A stretch of 64,000 nucleotides of DNA, from positions 52,517 to 116,516 of the forward strand of contig CANNAC010000010.1 in the NCBI GenBank assembly GCA_947502495.1, in the 5' to 3' direction. This document shows, piece after piece, positions 32,216 to 40,011 of this stretch (positions are counted from its first letter, which is position 1; each line of letters begins with the position of its first letter). Both the position numbers and the translations under genes were made by a program. The notes below the pieces were generated by a model, which saw only the letters and a program-made list of their open reading frames with translations, made no database searches and was not told where the DNA came from. The DNA comes from an uncultured Flavobacteriaceae bacterium. Its GTDB lineage: Bacteria; Bacteroidota; Bacteroidia; Flavobacteriales; Flavobacteriaceae.

Positions 32216-32659
32216 TTATTCCAAAAATTTACATTCAAGAACTATTGGTGATCCTTTTATAACCGTTTTTTTCTTTCTTTTTGTAATGTTATTTTCGTTG
32301 CAGTCAAAATTTTCAAACACTACTATAATGGTTAATTCTGAGCCAGGTATTTTGGAGAAGTGGTCTTTTTTAAACTTTTCAAATTGGGGTTTTGTAAAAT
32401 CTCCACTCCCAGTGATTTCATAAGTTATAATATTATCTTTATTACTAACTTCGGTTAATGTAGTTCCGCTTGGATATGGTATTGTGTATTCTGCTGTTCC
32501 ATCTTCGGTATTATAATCATATCCTTGATTTAAAATAGCACAAGGATTCTTGCATAAATCGAAAGCATAGTCTTCTTGCTTGATATTGTTGTCTTTACAG
32601 TTTATTAAAAAAATGAAAAAACATAATAAGCTCACCGATTTTAAATTTAAAATTTCCAT
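32216..32659 (-). CDS. Hypothetical lipoprotein preceding the histidine kinase
   Basis: The 147 residues have a signal peptide with a lipobox ending LINC (Cys21), so the protein is probably lipid-anchored. The mature part holds four further cysteines (CKNPC near residues 36-40, then FDCNENN and LECKF near the C-terminus) that could form two disulfides, and beta-rich sequence. The family is not recognised. Its stop is 4 bp before the kinase start, so it is the first gene of a lipoprotein-kinase-regulator operon and could modulate the periplasmic sensor. Confidence 0.65.
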   Translation of the reverse strand: MEILNLKSVSLLCFFIFLINCKDNNIKQEDYAFDLCKNPCAILNQGYDYNTEDGTAEYTIPYPSGTTLTEVSNKDNIITYEITGSGDFTKPQFEKFKKDHFSKIPGSELTIIVVFENFDCNENNITKRKKKTVIKGSPIVLECKFLE

Positions 32660-32803
32660 AGTTTAGGTTTTAGTTAGTTTATTGGTAAATATCTCAAACA
32701 TAGAGATGCAAAAACATACCCAATGCTAGGTATTTTAAAAAGTTAAGAATAAAATCTGATGGATTAAAGAAAATTCAGACAGAAGACGTAATTAATTGTT
32801 GAA

Positions 32804-32989
32804 TTACTTTAAAAAGTACTTAATAGAAACTATAAAAAGAATAAAACAGATAAAAGCAACCAAAACCCAAATGCTTCCTTTGTAGTGTTGTTTGTGAAGT
32901 TTTATATCTTTTCTGTAGGTGTAGGTAATGGCTATAATAAATGCGATTGCAAATAAAATTCCGAAAACGATTTGACCATTACTAAACAT
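32804..32989 (-). CDS. Small conserved membrane protein (two TM segments)
   Basis: From ATG 32989 the protein has 61 residues (MFSNGQIVFG...). It has two hydrophobic helices flanking a short basic loop (TYRKDIKLHKQHYKG) and ends KYFLK. A start at 33067 would include an intergenic palindrome. This small protein is common in Flavobacteriaceae in my recollection, but no function is known. It is divergent from the MazG-like gene. Confidence 0.65.
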   Translation of the reverse strand: MFSNGQIVFGILFAIAFIIAITYTYRKDIKLHKQHYKGSIWVLVAFICFILFIVSIKYFLK

Positions 32990-33029
32990 ATCTCTATTTT
33001 TATGCAAAATTAAGAAACTAAACCATAAG

Positions 33030-33049
33030 ATTTCCGTTTTCACGGAAAT
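33030..33049. repeat. Perfect 8-bp-arm palindrome upstream of the MazG-like gene
   Basis: ATTTCCGT (33030-33037) pairs with ACGGAAAT (33042-33049) across TTTC. It overlaps a possible ATG at 33048 and so argues for the start at 33066. Similar words occur at 9762. Confidence 0.6.
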
Positions 33050-33065
33050 GAAAAATAAAATTTTC

Positions 33066-33452
33066 ATGAAAAATAAAATAGAGGCAGTAAAAGCGTTTCA
33101 TACCGCTTTTAAAATAGGACACAGAGAAACACCAAAAGCCGATTTAGGAAAAGATAAAAACACACTTCGTTTTAATTTAATGCAAGAGGAAAATGAAGAA
33201 TATCTAGAAGCTGCTAATAATAATGATTTGGTTGAGGTTGCTGATGCTTTAGGAGATATGTTATATATACTTTGTGGTACTATTATAGAACATGGTATGC
33301 AACATAAAATAGAGGAAGTATTCAATGAAATACAACGAAGCAATATGAGTAAGCTTGGTGAAGACGGACAACCAATTTACCGAGAAGATGGTAAGGTGCT
33401 TAAAGGCCCAAATTACTTTACACCTAATATTTCAGAAATATTAGATAAGTAA
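33066..33452 (+). CDS. MazG-like/PRA-PH family nucleoside triphosphate pyrophosphohydrolase
   Basis: The protein has 128 residues from ATG 33066, all-helical. The EENEEYLEA motif (Glu pair for Mg2+) followed by the VEVADALGDMLYILCGTI motif (EVADxxxD) gives the metal site of the all-alpha NTP pyrophosphatase superfamily. The C-terminal part (NMSKLGEDGQPIYREDGKVLKGPNYFTP) matches the phosphoribosyl-ATP-pyrophosphohydrolase-like group found with nucleotide-pool cleaning. ATG 33048 is an alternative, but it lies in a palindrome. It is convergent with ilvE, with a shared terminator. Confidence 0.85.
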   Translation: MKNKIEAVKAFHTAFKIGHRETPKADLGKDKNTLRFNLMQEENEEYLEAANNNDLVEVADALGDMLYILCGTIIEHGMQHKIEEVFNEIQRSNMSKLGEDGQPIYREDGKVLKGPNYFTPNISEILDK

Positions 33453-33453
33453 A

Positions 33454-33485
33454 AAAAAAGCAACCCAATGGGTTGCTTTTTTTTT
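33454..33485. terminator. Bidirectional terminator between the MazG-like gene and ilvE
   Basis: AAAAGCAACCC pairs with GGGTTGCTTTT across AAT, with long A- and T-runs on either side, so it can end both converging transcripts. Confidence 0.9.
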
Positions 33486-33501
33486 ACTCTTTTTTCACTT
33501 T

Positions 33502-34551
33502 TTATTTAACAGCAACACGCCAATCATGCTTGTCTTCTGCTTTGTTATATTGTATATCCATTAAATTTCTTTTAAATTTCGTGGAATAAGAATCAGCATT
33601 TAATTCTGGCAATTCATACACTTCTTTAGCATGTTCGAATGCCGAAATCGGACTAATAACTGCAGCGGTTCCAGTTCCAAAAATTTCTTTTAAAGAGCCG
33701 TCTTTAGAAGCTGTTTTTAATTCGTCCACAGAAATAGGGCGAATTTCTACTTCTACATTATTGTCTTCTGCTAATTGAATAATACTCTTTCTAGTAATAC
33801 CATCTAATATACGATCACTTGTAGGTGCCGTTACTAGTTTGTCGTTTATTCTAAAAAACACATTCATGGTACCAGCTTCTTCCAAGTATTTATGGGTACT
33901 AGCATCGGTCCAAATAATTTGTTGGTATCCTTGATCTTGTGCTAAAGCGGTAGGGTAAAATTGCGCAGCATAATTACCAGCAGCTTTTGCATAACCAACA
34001 CCACCATCTGCAGAACGACTAAATTGTTCTGCTATTAAAACACGAACTAAACCAGTATAATATGCTTTAACTGGAGAACAAATAATCATAAACTTATATT
34101 CGCTAGCAGGAGCAGCAGAAATAGCAGGCTCTGTAGCAATTACAAAAGGTCTTATATATAACGCATTACCATCTCCTTTTTTAGTCCAATCTTGGTCTAA
34201 ACTAATTAAAGTACTTAATCCTTCCGTAAAATATGCTTCCGGAAATTCTGGCATAGCTAATCGTTTTGCCGATTCGTTAATACGTTTAAAGTTTTCTAAA
34301 GGTCTAAATAACCAAACTTTATTATTATCATCTTTATATGCTTTCATTCCTTCAAAAACAGCTTGACCATAATGAAACACGCGAGCCGAAGGATCTAATG
34401 TTAATGCTTGGTAAGGTCTTATTTTTGGGGTTTGCCATTCGCCATTTACAAAATCACACTCAAACATATGATCCGAAAATTCGCGACCAAAAGCTAAATT
34501 TTCAAAATCAACGCTATCTATTCTTGATTTTTCTACTTTTACTATATCCAT
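33502..34551 (-). CDS. ilvE: Branched-chain amino acid aminotransferase
   Basis: This PLP enzyme transfers amino groups between glutamate and the keto acids of Leu, Ile and Val. At 349 residues it fits the class IV aminotransferase type II. Visible landmarks are FHYGQAVFEGMKAY (about 60-72), RPFVIATEP, the PLP-lysine context GGVGYAKAAGNYAAQ, EEAGTMNVFFRIND and TPTSDRILDGITRKSII (split here by motif). It is monocistronic, with a TAnnTTTG box 47-54 bp upstream, and shares its terminator with the MazG-like gene. Confidence 0.95.
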   Translation of the reverse strand: MDIVKVEKSRIDSVDFENLAFGREFSDHMFECDFVNGEWQTPKIRPYQALTLDPSARVFHYGQAVFEGMKAYKDDNNKVWLFRPLENFKRINESAKRLAMPEFPEAYFTEGLSTLISLDQDWTKKGDGNALYIRPFVIATEPAISAAPASEYKFMIICSPVKAYYTGLVRVLIAEQFSRSADGGVGYAKAAGNYAAQFYPTALAQDQGYQQIIWTDASTHKYLEEAGTMNVFFRINDKLVTAPTSDRILDGITRKSIIQLAEDNNVEVEIRPISVDELKTASKDGSLKEIFGTGTAAVISPISAFEHAKEVYELPELNADSYSTKFKRNLMDIQYNKAEDKHDWRVAVK

Positions 34552-34597
34552 TTTGTTTGCAATTGTTTATTCATGCTAAAAAACATGTATTAAGACA

Positions 34598-34605
34598 CAA
34601 AAATA
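34598..34605 (-). promoter_or_regulatory. -7 promoter box of ilvE (TATTTTTG on minus strand)
   Basis: The + strand reads CAAAAATA, the complement of TATTTTTG, 47-54 bp before the ilvE ATG. Confidence 0.5.
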
Positions 34606-34693
34606 CAGAATAATAGTGGTATAAAAAAGATTAATTATTTTTTAAAAAGTACTATCTTTAACCCGAAATATTAATATAAAATTGAAATAAAAA

Positions 34694-35221
34694 ATGAAAA
34701 AATATATACTAATTACAATGCTTTTAACTGTTTTTGTGGCTTGTAAAAACGATGCAAAAAAAGAGAATACCACAATAGAAGCGGCTAAAGAGGTAACATA
34801 TACATCTTTTGGAGAAGAAATTATAGCAGATGATGCGATTGCTGCAACTTCTATGGCAGAACATTATAAAACAATGAAAGTTGGAGACAGCATAAACTCT
34901 AAAATGATTGCAAAAGTGGCAGATGTTTGTCAGTCTAAAGGTTGTTGGATGAAATTAGATTTAGAGAATGGAGAGCAAGTTATGGTGAAATTTAAGGACT
35001 ACGGTTTCTTTATGCCAAAAAATATTGCAGGACAAGAAGTAATTATAAATGGTAAAGCATATGTAAACGAAGTGCCTGTGGAAGAACTTCGTCATTATGC
35101 AGAAGATGCAGGGAAATCTGCTGAAGAAATTGCACAAATTACAGAATCTAAAAAAACATACTCTTTTGAAGCAGATGGTGTTTTATTAGTGGAAGAACAA
35201 ATAGAGGAAGAGCAATTATAA
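34694..35221 (+). CDS. DUF4920 domain-containing lipoprotein
   Basis: The 175 residues begin with a lipoprotein signal (lipobox VAC, Cys17). The DUF4920 domain is visible from about residue 38 to 140, with the hallmarks DVCQSKGCWMKL, VMVKFKDYGFFMPKNIAG and GKAYVNEVPVEELRHYAEDAG. The two cysteines in CQSKGC (a CxxxxC pair) and the domain fold (OB-like) suggest metal or redox chemistry, but no activity is established. Its stop abuts the start of the haem-binding lipoprotein gene (no gap), so the pair are co-translated. Confidence 0.85.
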   Translation: MKKYILITMLLTVFVACKNDAKKENTTIEAAKEVTYTSFGEEIIADDAIAATSMAEHYKTMKVGDSINSKMIAKVADVCQSKGCWMKLDLENGEQVMVKFKDYGFFMPKNIAGQEVIINGKAYVNEVPVEELRHYAEDAGKSAEEIAQITESKKTYSFEADGVLLVEEQIEEEQL

Positions 35222-35653
35222 ATGAAACAGTTCGTTTGGTTTCTTTGCTTTTGTTTTTTATTAAGTTGTAATACTAAAGAAAAACAAGAAAAGACTACAG
35301 GGAAAAAGGTGTACGATATGTATGAGCCATCCGAAATGGCAATACTCATGAACCAAATGTATGCACATAATTTAAAGATTAAGAATGAGATTATTGCTGG
35401 TAAAATACCAACAGAGTTTCCGCAAGATTTTTTAAATATTCATACTGCTGAACTTTCCGATTTTAAATCTAGAAGCGAAAGATTTCAATCGTTTTCTACA
35501 CTCTTTGTGAACGCAGAAAAAGATATTTTCAATACAGAATCTAATACGCCTATAGAAGATCGATTTAATAATGCGGTTGGTCTGTGTATTTCTTGTCACC
35601 AAACCGAATGTACAGGACCAATACCCAGAATCAAAAAACTATTAATTAAATAG
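35222..35653 (+). CDS. Small haem-binding (CxxCH) lipoprotein, cytochrome c'-like
   Basis: The 143 residues have a lipoprotein signal (lipobox LLSC, Cys16). The rest is helical and a single c-type haem motif lies near the C-terminus: Cys122-Ile-Ser-Cys125-His126. A C-terminal haem site after several helices is the layout of cytochrome c', here an inference from shape only. A second cysteine, Cys130, follows. It is directly downstream of DUF4920 and 8 bp before mnmD. It may exchange electrons with or be matured with the DUF4920 protein. Confidence 0.75.
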   Translation: MKQFVWFLCFCFLLSCNTKEKQEKTTGKKVYDMYEPSEMAILMNQMYAHNLKIKNEIIAGKIPTEFPQDFLNIHTAELSDFKSRSERFQSFSTLFVNAEKDIFNTESNTPIEDRFNNAVGLCISCHQTECTGPIPRIKKLLIK

Positions 35654-35661
35654 TTCCTTTT

Positions 35662-36339
35662 TTGAAACGTAAAATCATAATTACAGAAGACGGTTCTACA
35701 ACTATTCAAATTCCAGAATGGAATGAACAATACCATTCTACACATGGCGCAATACAAGAAGCCCAACACGTGTATATACAAAATGGTTTTCTTCATTATG
35801 TAGAGGTGAATCAAGCAGAAAGTGTCTCTATTCTAGAAATAGGTTTTGGTACCGGATTAAATGCTTTTATGACATTGTTAGAAGCCGAAAAGCAAAATCT
35901 TAAGATACAGTATAAAGGAGTGGAAGCTTTTCCTATTTCTTCCGAAGAGCTAAAACAATTGAACTATGTTACGCAATTGAATGCTTCCGCAAAGGAAGCT
36001 GCTTTTAATGCACTTCATGAAGTTCCTTGGGAAACCGAAGCACAAATCACGAGTGATTTTAAACTGATTAAAGAGCAGAAAGATTTTTCAGAAATAAACG
36101 AAAAAGAAGCTTTTAATATTATTTATTTTGATGCTTTTGGAGCAGAAGTACAACCCGAATTGTGGACAGAAGAAATCTTTAAAAATATGTTTGATGCATT
36201 AAAGGAAAACGGAGTCTTAGTAACGTATGCCGCTAAAGGAACCGTTAAAAGAGCATTGCGAAGTGTAGGGTTTCATTTAAAACGCTTACAAGGTCCTCCA
36301 GGAAAAAGACACATGTTAAGAGCAACGAAGTCTTTATAG
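35662..36339 (+). CDS. mnmD: tRNA (5-methylaminomethyl-2-thiouridine)(34)-methyltransferase
   Basis: MnmD uses SAM to complete mnm5s2U at tRNA wobble position 34. The 225 residues contain the family landmarks: YHSTHGAIQEAQHVYI (about 20-35), the SAM motif ILEIGFGTGLNAFMT (about 58-72), YFDAFGAEVQPELWTEEIF and the C-terminal RALRSVGFHLKRLQGPPGKRHMLRA (split here). A TTG start is used. It lacks the MnmC1 oxidase domain, so it is the stand-alone methyltransferase. It is co-directional and 8 bp behind the haem lipoprotein, and its stop abuts a convergent gene. Confidence 0.92.
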   Translation: MKRKIIITEDGSTTIQIPEWNEQYHSTHGAIQEAQHVYIQNGFLHYVEVNQAESVSILEIGFGTGLNAFMTLLEAEKQNLKIQYKGVEAFPISSEELKQLNYVTQLNASAKEAAFNALHEVPWETEAQITSDFKLIKEQKDFSEINEKEAFNIIYFDAFGAEVQPELWTEEIFKNMFDALKENGVLVTYAAKGTVKRALRSVGFHLKRLQGPPGKRHMLRATKSL

Positions 36340-36774
36340 CTAATTAGTACCTAGTAAACTATCGCTTTTTTTGCATTGTAAGTAGTAGTGATCATACATT
36401 GCTGTAATGGTTTTATAAAATGAAATTTTCTTTTTATAATTAACAATATATTTACAACTACCTTCTAATTCTACCAATTTTTGAAAAGCCAAAATCAATT
36501 TTGATTTATCTTCTTTTAGCATATCTAATGCGGTTAAGATATTCCAGTAATTAATAACATTATAATTAGCTACATCATTATTTAAAGACTTTTTAGTTTC
36601 AGAAATCACATATTCAGCAAAGCTAAAGTGGTCATCTGTTACTGTTTTCTTTTGCTCTGGGTTATAAGAGAAAAAGTCGGTTTCAAAATTTTCAAAACTT
36701 AAAGTATTAGATGTTTGGCTAAAACTAGCAGCTATACAGCTAAATGCAATTAAAAATGTTAAAATAGATTTCAT
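36340..36774 (-). CDS. Hypothetical secreted protein
   Basis: The 144 residues start with a Sec signal peptide (1-19, ending FSQ). The mature part is mainly helical, with many Lys/Asp/Glu and two cysteines (CKYIV near 105, LQCKKSD near 134). I recognise no family. It is convergent with mnmD, the stop codons being adjacent without any gap or terminator between them, which is unusual. It has no operon partner. Confidence 0.6.
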   Translation of the reverse strand: MKSILTFLIAFSCIAASFSQTSNTLSFENFETDFFSYNPEQKKTVTDDHFSFAEYVISETKKSLNNDVANYNVINYWNILTALDMLKEDKSKLILAFQKLVELEGSCKYIVNYKKKISFYKTITAMYDHYYLQCKKSDSLLGTN

Positions 36775-36950
36775 TGGTTCTCTAAATATTTAAGGCTGTC
36801 TTCCGCTAATTAGCAGTGAAAATATACCTTCTAATTATAAAATGTAAAGTAATGGATTATTAAGTTTTAATTATTCGATAAAAAGCGAATTTACACGATT
36901 TTAAATAATTAAACTATTGATAATTACCATTTTATGTATGGTGAAGCAAA

Positions 36951-36988
36951 AATAAAGCCACACTTAAAAGTATGGCTATATTTTTTAT
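36951..36988 (-). terminator. Terminator of the YceI gene
   Basis: AGCCACACTT (36956-36965) pairs with AAGTATGGCT (36968-36977) with one mismatch, flanked by T/A runs, about 20 bp past the stop of the minus-strand YceI gene. Confidence 0.7.
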
Positions 36989-37002
36989 AAAGTAATTATG
37001 AC

Positions 37003-37671
37003 TTAAGCTTTTTTAGCTTTAATAGTAATCTTTAACTCCATATCATCATTAATAAACTTGTCTCCAAGGTTATCAAAAACAGATTTAGAACCATAGTTAA
37101 TTCCCCATTGTGTTCTATCAATAGTAAATGCTTCACTAGAAATGGTCATGATATCTCCTTCGTTAGTAATAGTAACAGGAAAAGTAACATTATGTTTGTT
37201 TCCTTTTAAAGCTAAGTTACCAGAAAGCATTGTTTTCCCTCCTTCAGCAGCTTGTGTTCCTGTAATTTCAAATGCTCCTGTTGGAAATTTGTTTACATCA
37301 AAAAAGTCACCTTCTTTACCTTCAACAGTACCCATTAAATGCGCATCTAAATTCTTTTTTTGATCGCCTTCAACATCTGTGGCATTGATAGATTTCATAT
37401 CAATTAAAAAAGTACCACTTTGTAAAGTACCATTATCTACATGAAATACACCACTTTCAACGTTTACAGTACCATTATGTGTTCCTGTAGGTTTAAAACC
37501 TTTCCACTCAATAGTAGATTCAGATACATTTGCAACATACTTTACTGTAGCGCTTTCACTAACAGCAGCAGCTTCCGCTTCACTTGTGTTAGCTTCTTTT
37601 GCTTTTTTACAACCAATAACTGCAGTACATAATGCCACAACAGTAAAAATATTTAAAACTTGTTTTTTCAT
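37003..37671 (-). CDS. YceI family lipid-binding lipoprotein
   Basis: The 222 residues have a lipoprotein signal (lipobox ending VIGC, Cys21), then a linker and one YceI domain (about 50-218): STIEWKGFKPTGTHNGTV, FLIDMKSI, DEGD-type loop DVNKFPTGAFEITGT, LALKGNKHNVTFPV and IDRTQWGINYGS. YceI proteins form extended lipocalin-like barrels binding isoprenoid lipids. It is monocistronic with a TAnnTTTG box 31-38 bp upstream, divergent from grpE. Whether it carries a quinone or other lipid is not inferable. Confidence 0.93.
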   Translation of the reverse strand: MKKQVLNIFTVVALCTAVIGCKKAKEANTSEAEAAAVSESATVKYVANVSESTIEWKGFKPTGTHNGTVNVESGVFHVDNGTLQSGTFLIDMKSINATDVEGDQKKNLDAHLMGTVEGKEGDFFDVNKFPTGAFEITGTQAAEGGKTMLSGNLALKGNKHNVTFPVTITNEGDIMTISSEAFTIDRTQWGINYGSKSVFDNLGDKFINDDMELKITIKAKKA

Positions 37672-37701
37672 AATTATTATTTTGTTTTTAGTGTTAAGTT
37701 A

Positions 37702-37709
37702 CAAAAATA
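37702..37709 (-). promoter_or_regulatory. -7 promoter box of the YceI gene (TATTTTTG)
   Basis: CAAAAATA on the + strand equals TATTTTTG on the minus strand, 31-38 bp before the YceI ATG. Confidence 0.5.
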
Positions 37710-37763
37710 CAAATTGTTAATTTAGTTAAATAAGAAAAAGCATAAAAAAAAGGCAATGACATT

Positions 37764-37799
37764 TTGACATTTTTATAATAATGGCAGTACTTTTGCCAT
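37764..37799 (+). promoter_or_regulatory. grpE-dnaJ promoter with overlapping inverted repeat
   Basis: TTG (37764-37766) and TACTTTTG (37788-37795), spaced 21 bp, are a near-ideal Bacteroidota -33/-7 pair. ATGGCA (37781-37786) and TGCCAT (37794-37799) form an inverted repeat over the -7 box, and TGACATTTT occurs twice in tandem just upstream. No CIRCE-type operator is seen. Confidence 0.6.
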
Positions 37800-37833
37800 C
37801 TGTAAAAAAGGTATTTAAAATCTAGGTACAAAA

Positions 37834-38358
37834 ATGAGCAAGAAAAATAAAGAAGAAGTTATAGAAGAGCAAGTAGAACAACCAACAGTAGAAACGCAAG
37901 AGTTAACTGTGGAAGAACAACTACAAGCAGAATTAAAACAAGAAAAAGATAAGTTTTTACGTCTTTTTGCTGAGTTTGAAAATTATAAAAAACGTACATC
38001 TAAAGAACGTGTAGAGTTGTTTAAAACAGCAAGTCAGGACGTTATGGTATCTCTTTTACCTGTTTTAGACGATTTTGAACGTGCTTTAAGTCATATTGAA
38101 GACGATAAAGAAGCAGAAGAACTACGCAAAGGAGTAAATTTAATTTATCAAAAATTACTTTCTACACTAGAGCATAAAGGATTAGCTGCTTTATCTGTTA
38201 TACAAGGGGATGTTTTTAATGCAGATCATCATGAAGCAATTACACAAATTCCTGCGCCAACAGACGATTTAAAAGGGAAAATTATTGATGTAGTTGAAAA
38301 AGGATACAAACTAGGAGAGAAAGTAATACGTTTTCCTAAAGTTGTAATAGGACAGTAA
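37834..38358 (+). CDS. grpE: Nucleotide exchange factor GrpE
   Basis: GrpE releases ADP from DnaK during protein folding. The 174 residues comprise an acidic disordered N-terminus (about 1-30), a long coiled coil (LQAELKQEKDKFLRLFAEFENYKKRTSKER, here by region) and the C-terminal beta-wing with HHEAITQIPAPTDDLKGKIIDVVEKGYKLGEKVIRFPKVVIG landmarks. The length is normal. It is the first gene of a grpE-dnaJ unit, with a hairpin between the two genes; dnaK lies elsewhere. Confidence 0.95.
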   Translation: MSKKNKEEVIEEQVEQPTVETQELTVEEQLQAELKQEKDKFLRLFAEFENYKKRTSKERVELFKTASQDVMVSLLPVLDDFERALSHIEDDKEAEELRKGVNLIYQKLLSTLEHKGLAALSVIQGDVFNADHHEAITQIPAPTDDLKGKIIDVVEKGYKLGEKVIRFPKVVIGQ

Positions 38359-38369
38359 AACTTTTTTTT

Positions 38370-38405
38370 TATGCTGTTCCTAACTTAAAAGAGGAGAACA
38401 GCATA
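38370..38405 (+). other. Intercistronic hairpin between grpE and dnaJ
   Basis: TATGCTGTTC (38370-38379) pairs perfectly with GAACAGCATA (38396-38405) around a 16-nt loop. A T-run precedes the stem and none follows it, so it is more likely an mRNA processing or stability element than a terminator. Confidence 0.55.
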
Positions 38406-38510
38406 AAGAAACTGAAAATTAAAACAAATAAAGTGTTCAGTAAAAGGGTTCAGTATTCTTAGATAATAAACGATGAAAACTGGCGCTTAAAGCTGAAAAC
38501 TCAGGTATAT

Positions 38511-39638
38511 ATGGCAAAGAGAGATTATTACGAAATATTAGGGATAAGTAAAAGCGCAACAGCTGCAGAGATAAAAAAGGCCTATAGAAAAATGGCTTTA
38601 AAATTTCATCCAGATAAAAATCCGGATGACTCCGAAGCAGAATCTAAATTTAAGGAAGCTGCAGAGGCTTACGAAATTTTAAGTAATGCTGACAAAAAAG
38701 CACGCTATGACCAATTCGGACATCAAGCATTTGATGGCTCCGGTGGTTTTGGAGGTGGTGGAGGTGGCATGAATATGGATGACATATTCAGTCAGTTCGG
38801 TGATATCTTTGGAGGTTTTGGCGGTGGCGGAGGTTTCTCTGGTGGCGGTTTTGGTGGCGGTCAACAACGTCGAGTGAAAGGAAGTAACCTTAGAATTCGT
38901 GTGAAACTTACGCTAGAAGAAATCGCGAATGGCGTAGAAAAGAAAATTAAAGTAAAACGTAAAGTTCAAGCAGAAGGTACTACGTACAGAACCTGTTCTA
39001 CTTGTAACGGTTCTGGTCAAATTACTAGAATTACCAATACTATTTTAGGAAGAATGCAAACCGCAGCTACATGTACAACATGTGGTGGAGCAGGACAAAC
39101 TATAGATCAAAAACCAGCAGAAGCAGATGCACATGGTTTAATCATTAAAGAAGAAACGGTTTCTATTAAAATTCCTGCAGGAGTTGTAGATGGTATGCAA
39201 CTTAAAGTTACAGGAAAAGGTAACGAAGCGCCAGGAAATGGAATTTCTGGAGATATGCTAGTTGCTATTGAAGAGCAAGATCATGAATCCTTACAACGTG
39301 AAGGGGATAATTTACATTATGACATGTATATTAGTCTTCCAGATGCAGTGCTTGGTACTTCTAAAGAAATAGATACCGTAACAGGAAAAGTGCGAATTAA
39401 AGTAGAAGCAGGAGTGCAGTCTGGTAAAATTTTACGCTTACGCGGAAAAGGAATACCAAATATTAATGGATATGGTAAAGGAGATTTATTAGTCCATGTA
39501 AATGTTTGGACACCAAAAACCTTAAATAAAGAACAAAAAGAATTTTTTGAATCGATGCGTGAAGACGAACATTTTTTACCAAAGCCAGAAAGCTCGGATA
39601 AATCTTTTTTTGAAAAAGTAAAAGATATGTTTTCTTAA
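38511..39638 (+). CDS. dnaJ: Chaperone DnaJ with a single zinc site
   Basis: DnaJ delivers clients to DnaK and stimulates its ATPase. The 375 residues contain the J-domain (1-70, HPDKN at the HPD motif), the G/F-rich linker (about 75-120), the zinc region and two C-terminal beta-sandwich domains. Unlike E. coli DnaJ with four CxxCxGxG motifs, only two occur: Cys162/Cys165 (CSTCNGSG) and Cys188/Cys191 (CTTCGGAG), enough for one zinc ion. I recall this reduced version in other Flavobacteriaceae. It lies 152 bp behind grpE with a strong terminator after it. Confidence 0.95.
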   Translation: MAKRDYYEILGISKSATAAEIKKAYRKMALKFHPDKNPDDSEAESKFKEAAEAYEILSNADKKARYDQFGHQAFDGSGGFGGGGGGMNMDDIFSQFGDIFGGFGGGGGFSGGGFGGGQQRRVKGSNLRIRVKLTLEEIANGVEKKIKVKRKVQAEGTTYRTCSTCNGSGQITRITNTILGRMQTAATCTTCGGAGQTIDQKPAEADAHGLIIKEETVSIKIPAGVVDGMQLKVTGKGNEAPGNGISGDMLVAIEEQDHESLQREGDNLHYDMYISLPDAVLGTSKEIDTVTGKVRIKVEAGVQSGKILRLRGKGIPNINGYGKGDLLVHVNVWTPKTLNKEQKEFFESMREDEHFLPKPESSDKSFFEKVKDMFS

Positions 39639-39660
39639 AAAAAGCAATAGTATATATAAG

Positions 39661-39689
39661 AAATCCACTTTTTAAGTGGATTTTTTTTT
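39661..39689 (+). terminator. Intrinsic terminator of dnaJ
   Basis: AAATCCACTT (39661-39670) pairs with AAGTGGATTT (39674-39683) across TTT, then a T-run. It lies 22 bp after the dnaJ stop. Confidence 0.85.
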
Positions 39690-39740
39690 GTTAAATGGTA
39701 ACAAATCTCTTTCTGTTAACATTTATTTGGCAAAAAATAG

Positions 39741-39995
39741 TATATTTGGTTTATCACTAATTTATTTTAGTGGTAATTTTTCTTTTTCATAGCAATTTTT
39801 TCCCATCCTTTCACTTTTAGTAAAAGGGTGGGTTTTGTTTTATAGAAGTTCTTGTTTTTTTTTAATCACACAATAATTAGATAAATAGTTTACGGGTTGG
39901 TGGCTATCTTTAATTTTAATTTGTTGCATGCCATTTCTCTTGTAACATTTTCTATCTTTACAACACTTATATCGTACCAAAACATTTGTTTGGTA
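39741..39995 (+). promoter_or_regulatory. Regulatory region upstream of the ABC exporter operon
   Basis: The 373-bp gap 39639-40011 holds, after the dnaJ terminator, a perfect TAnnTTTG box (TATATTTG, 39741-39748) and an inverted repeat TACCAAA/TTTGGTA (39975-39981 with 39989-39995) ending 16 bp before the ATG. A second box resembling TATCTTTA lies near 39951. No gene is visible. The box at 39741 would give a leader of about 260 nt. Confidence 0.4.
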
Positions 39996-40011
39996 TTACT
40001 AAATACATATT

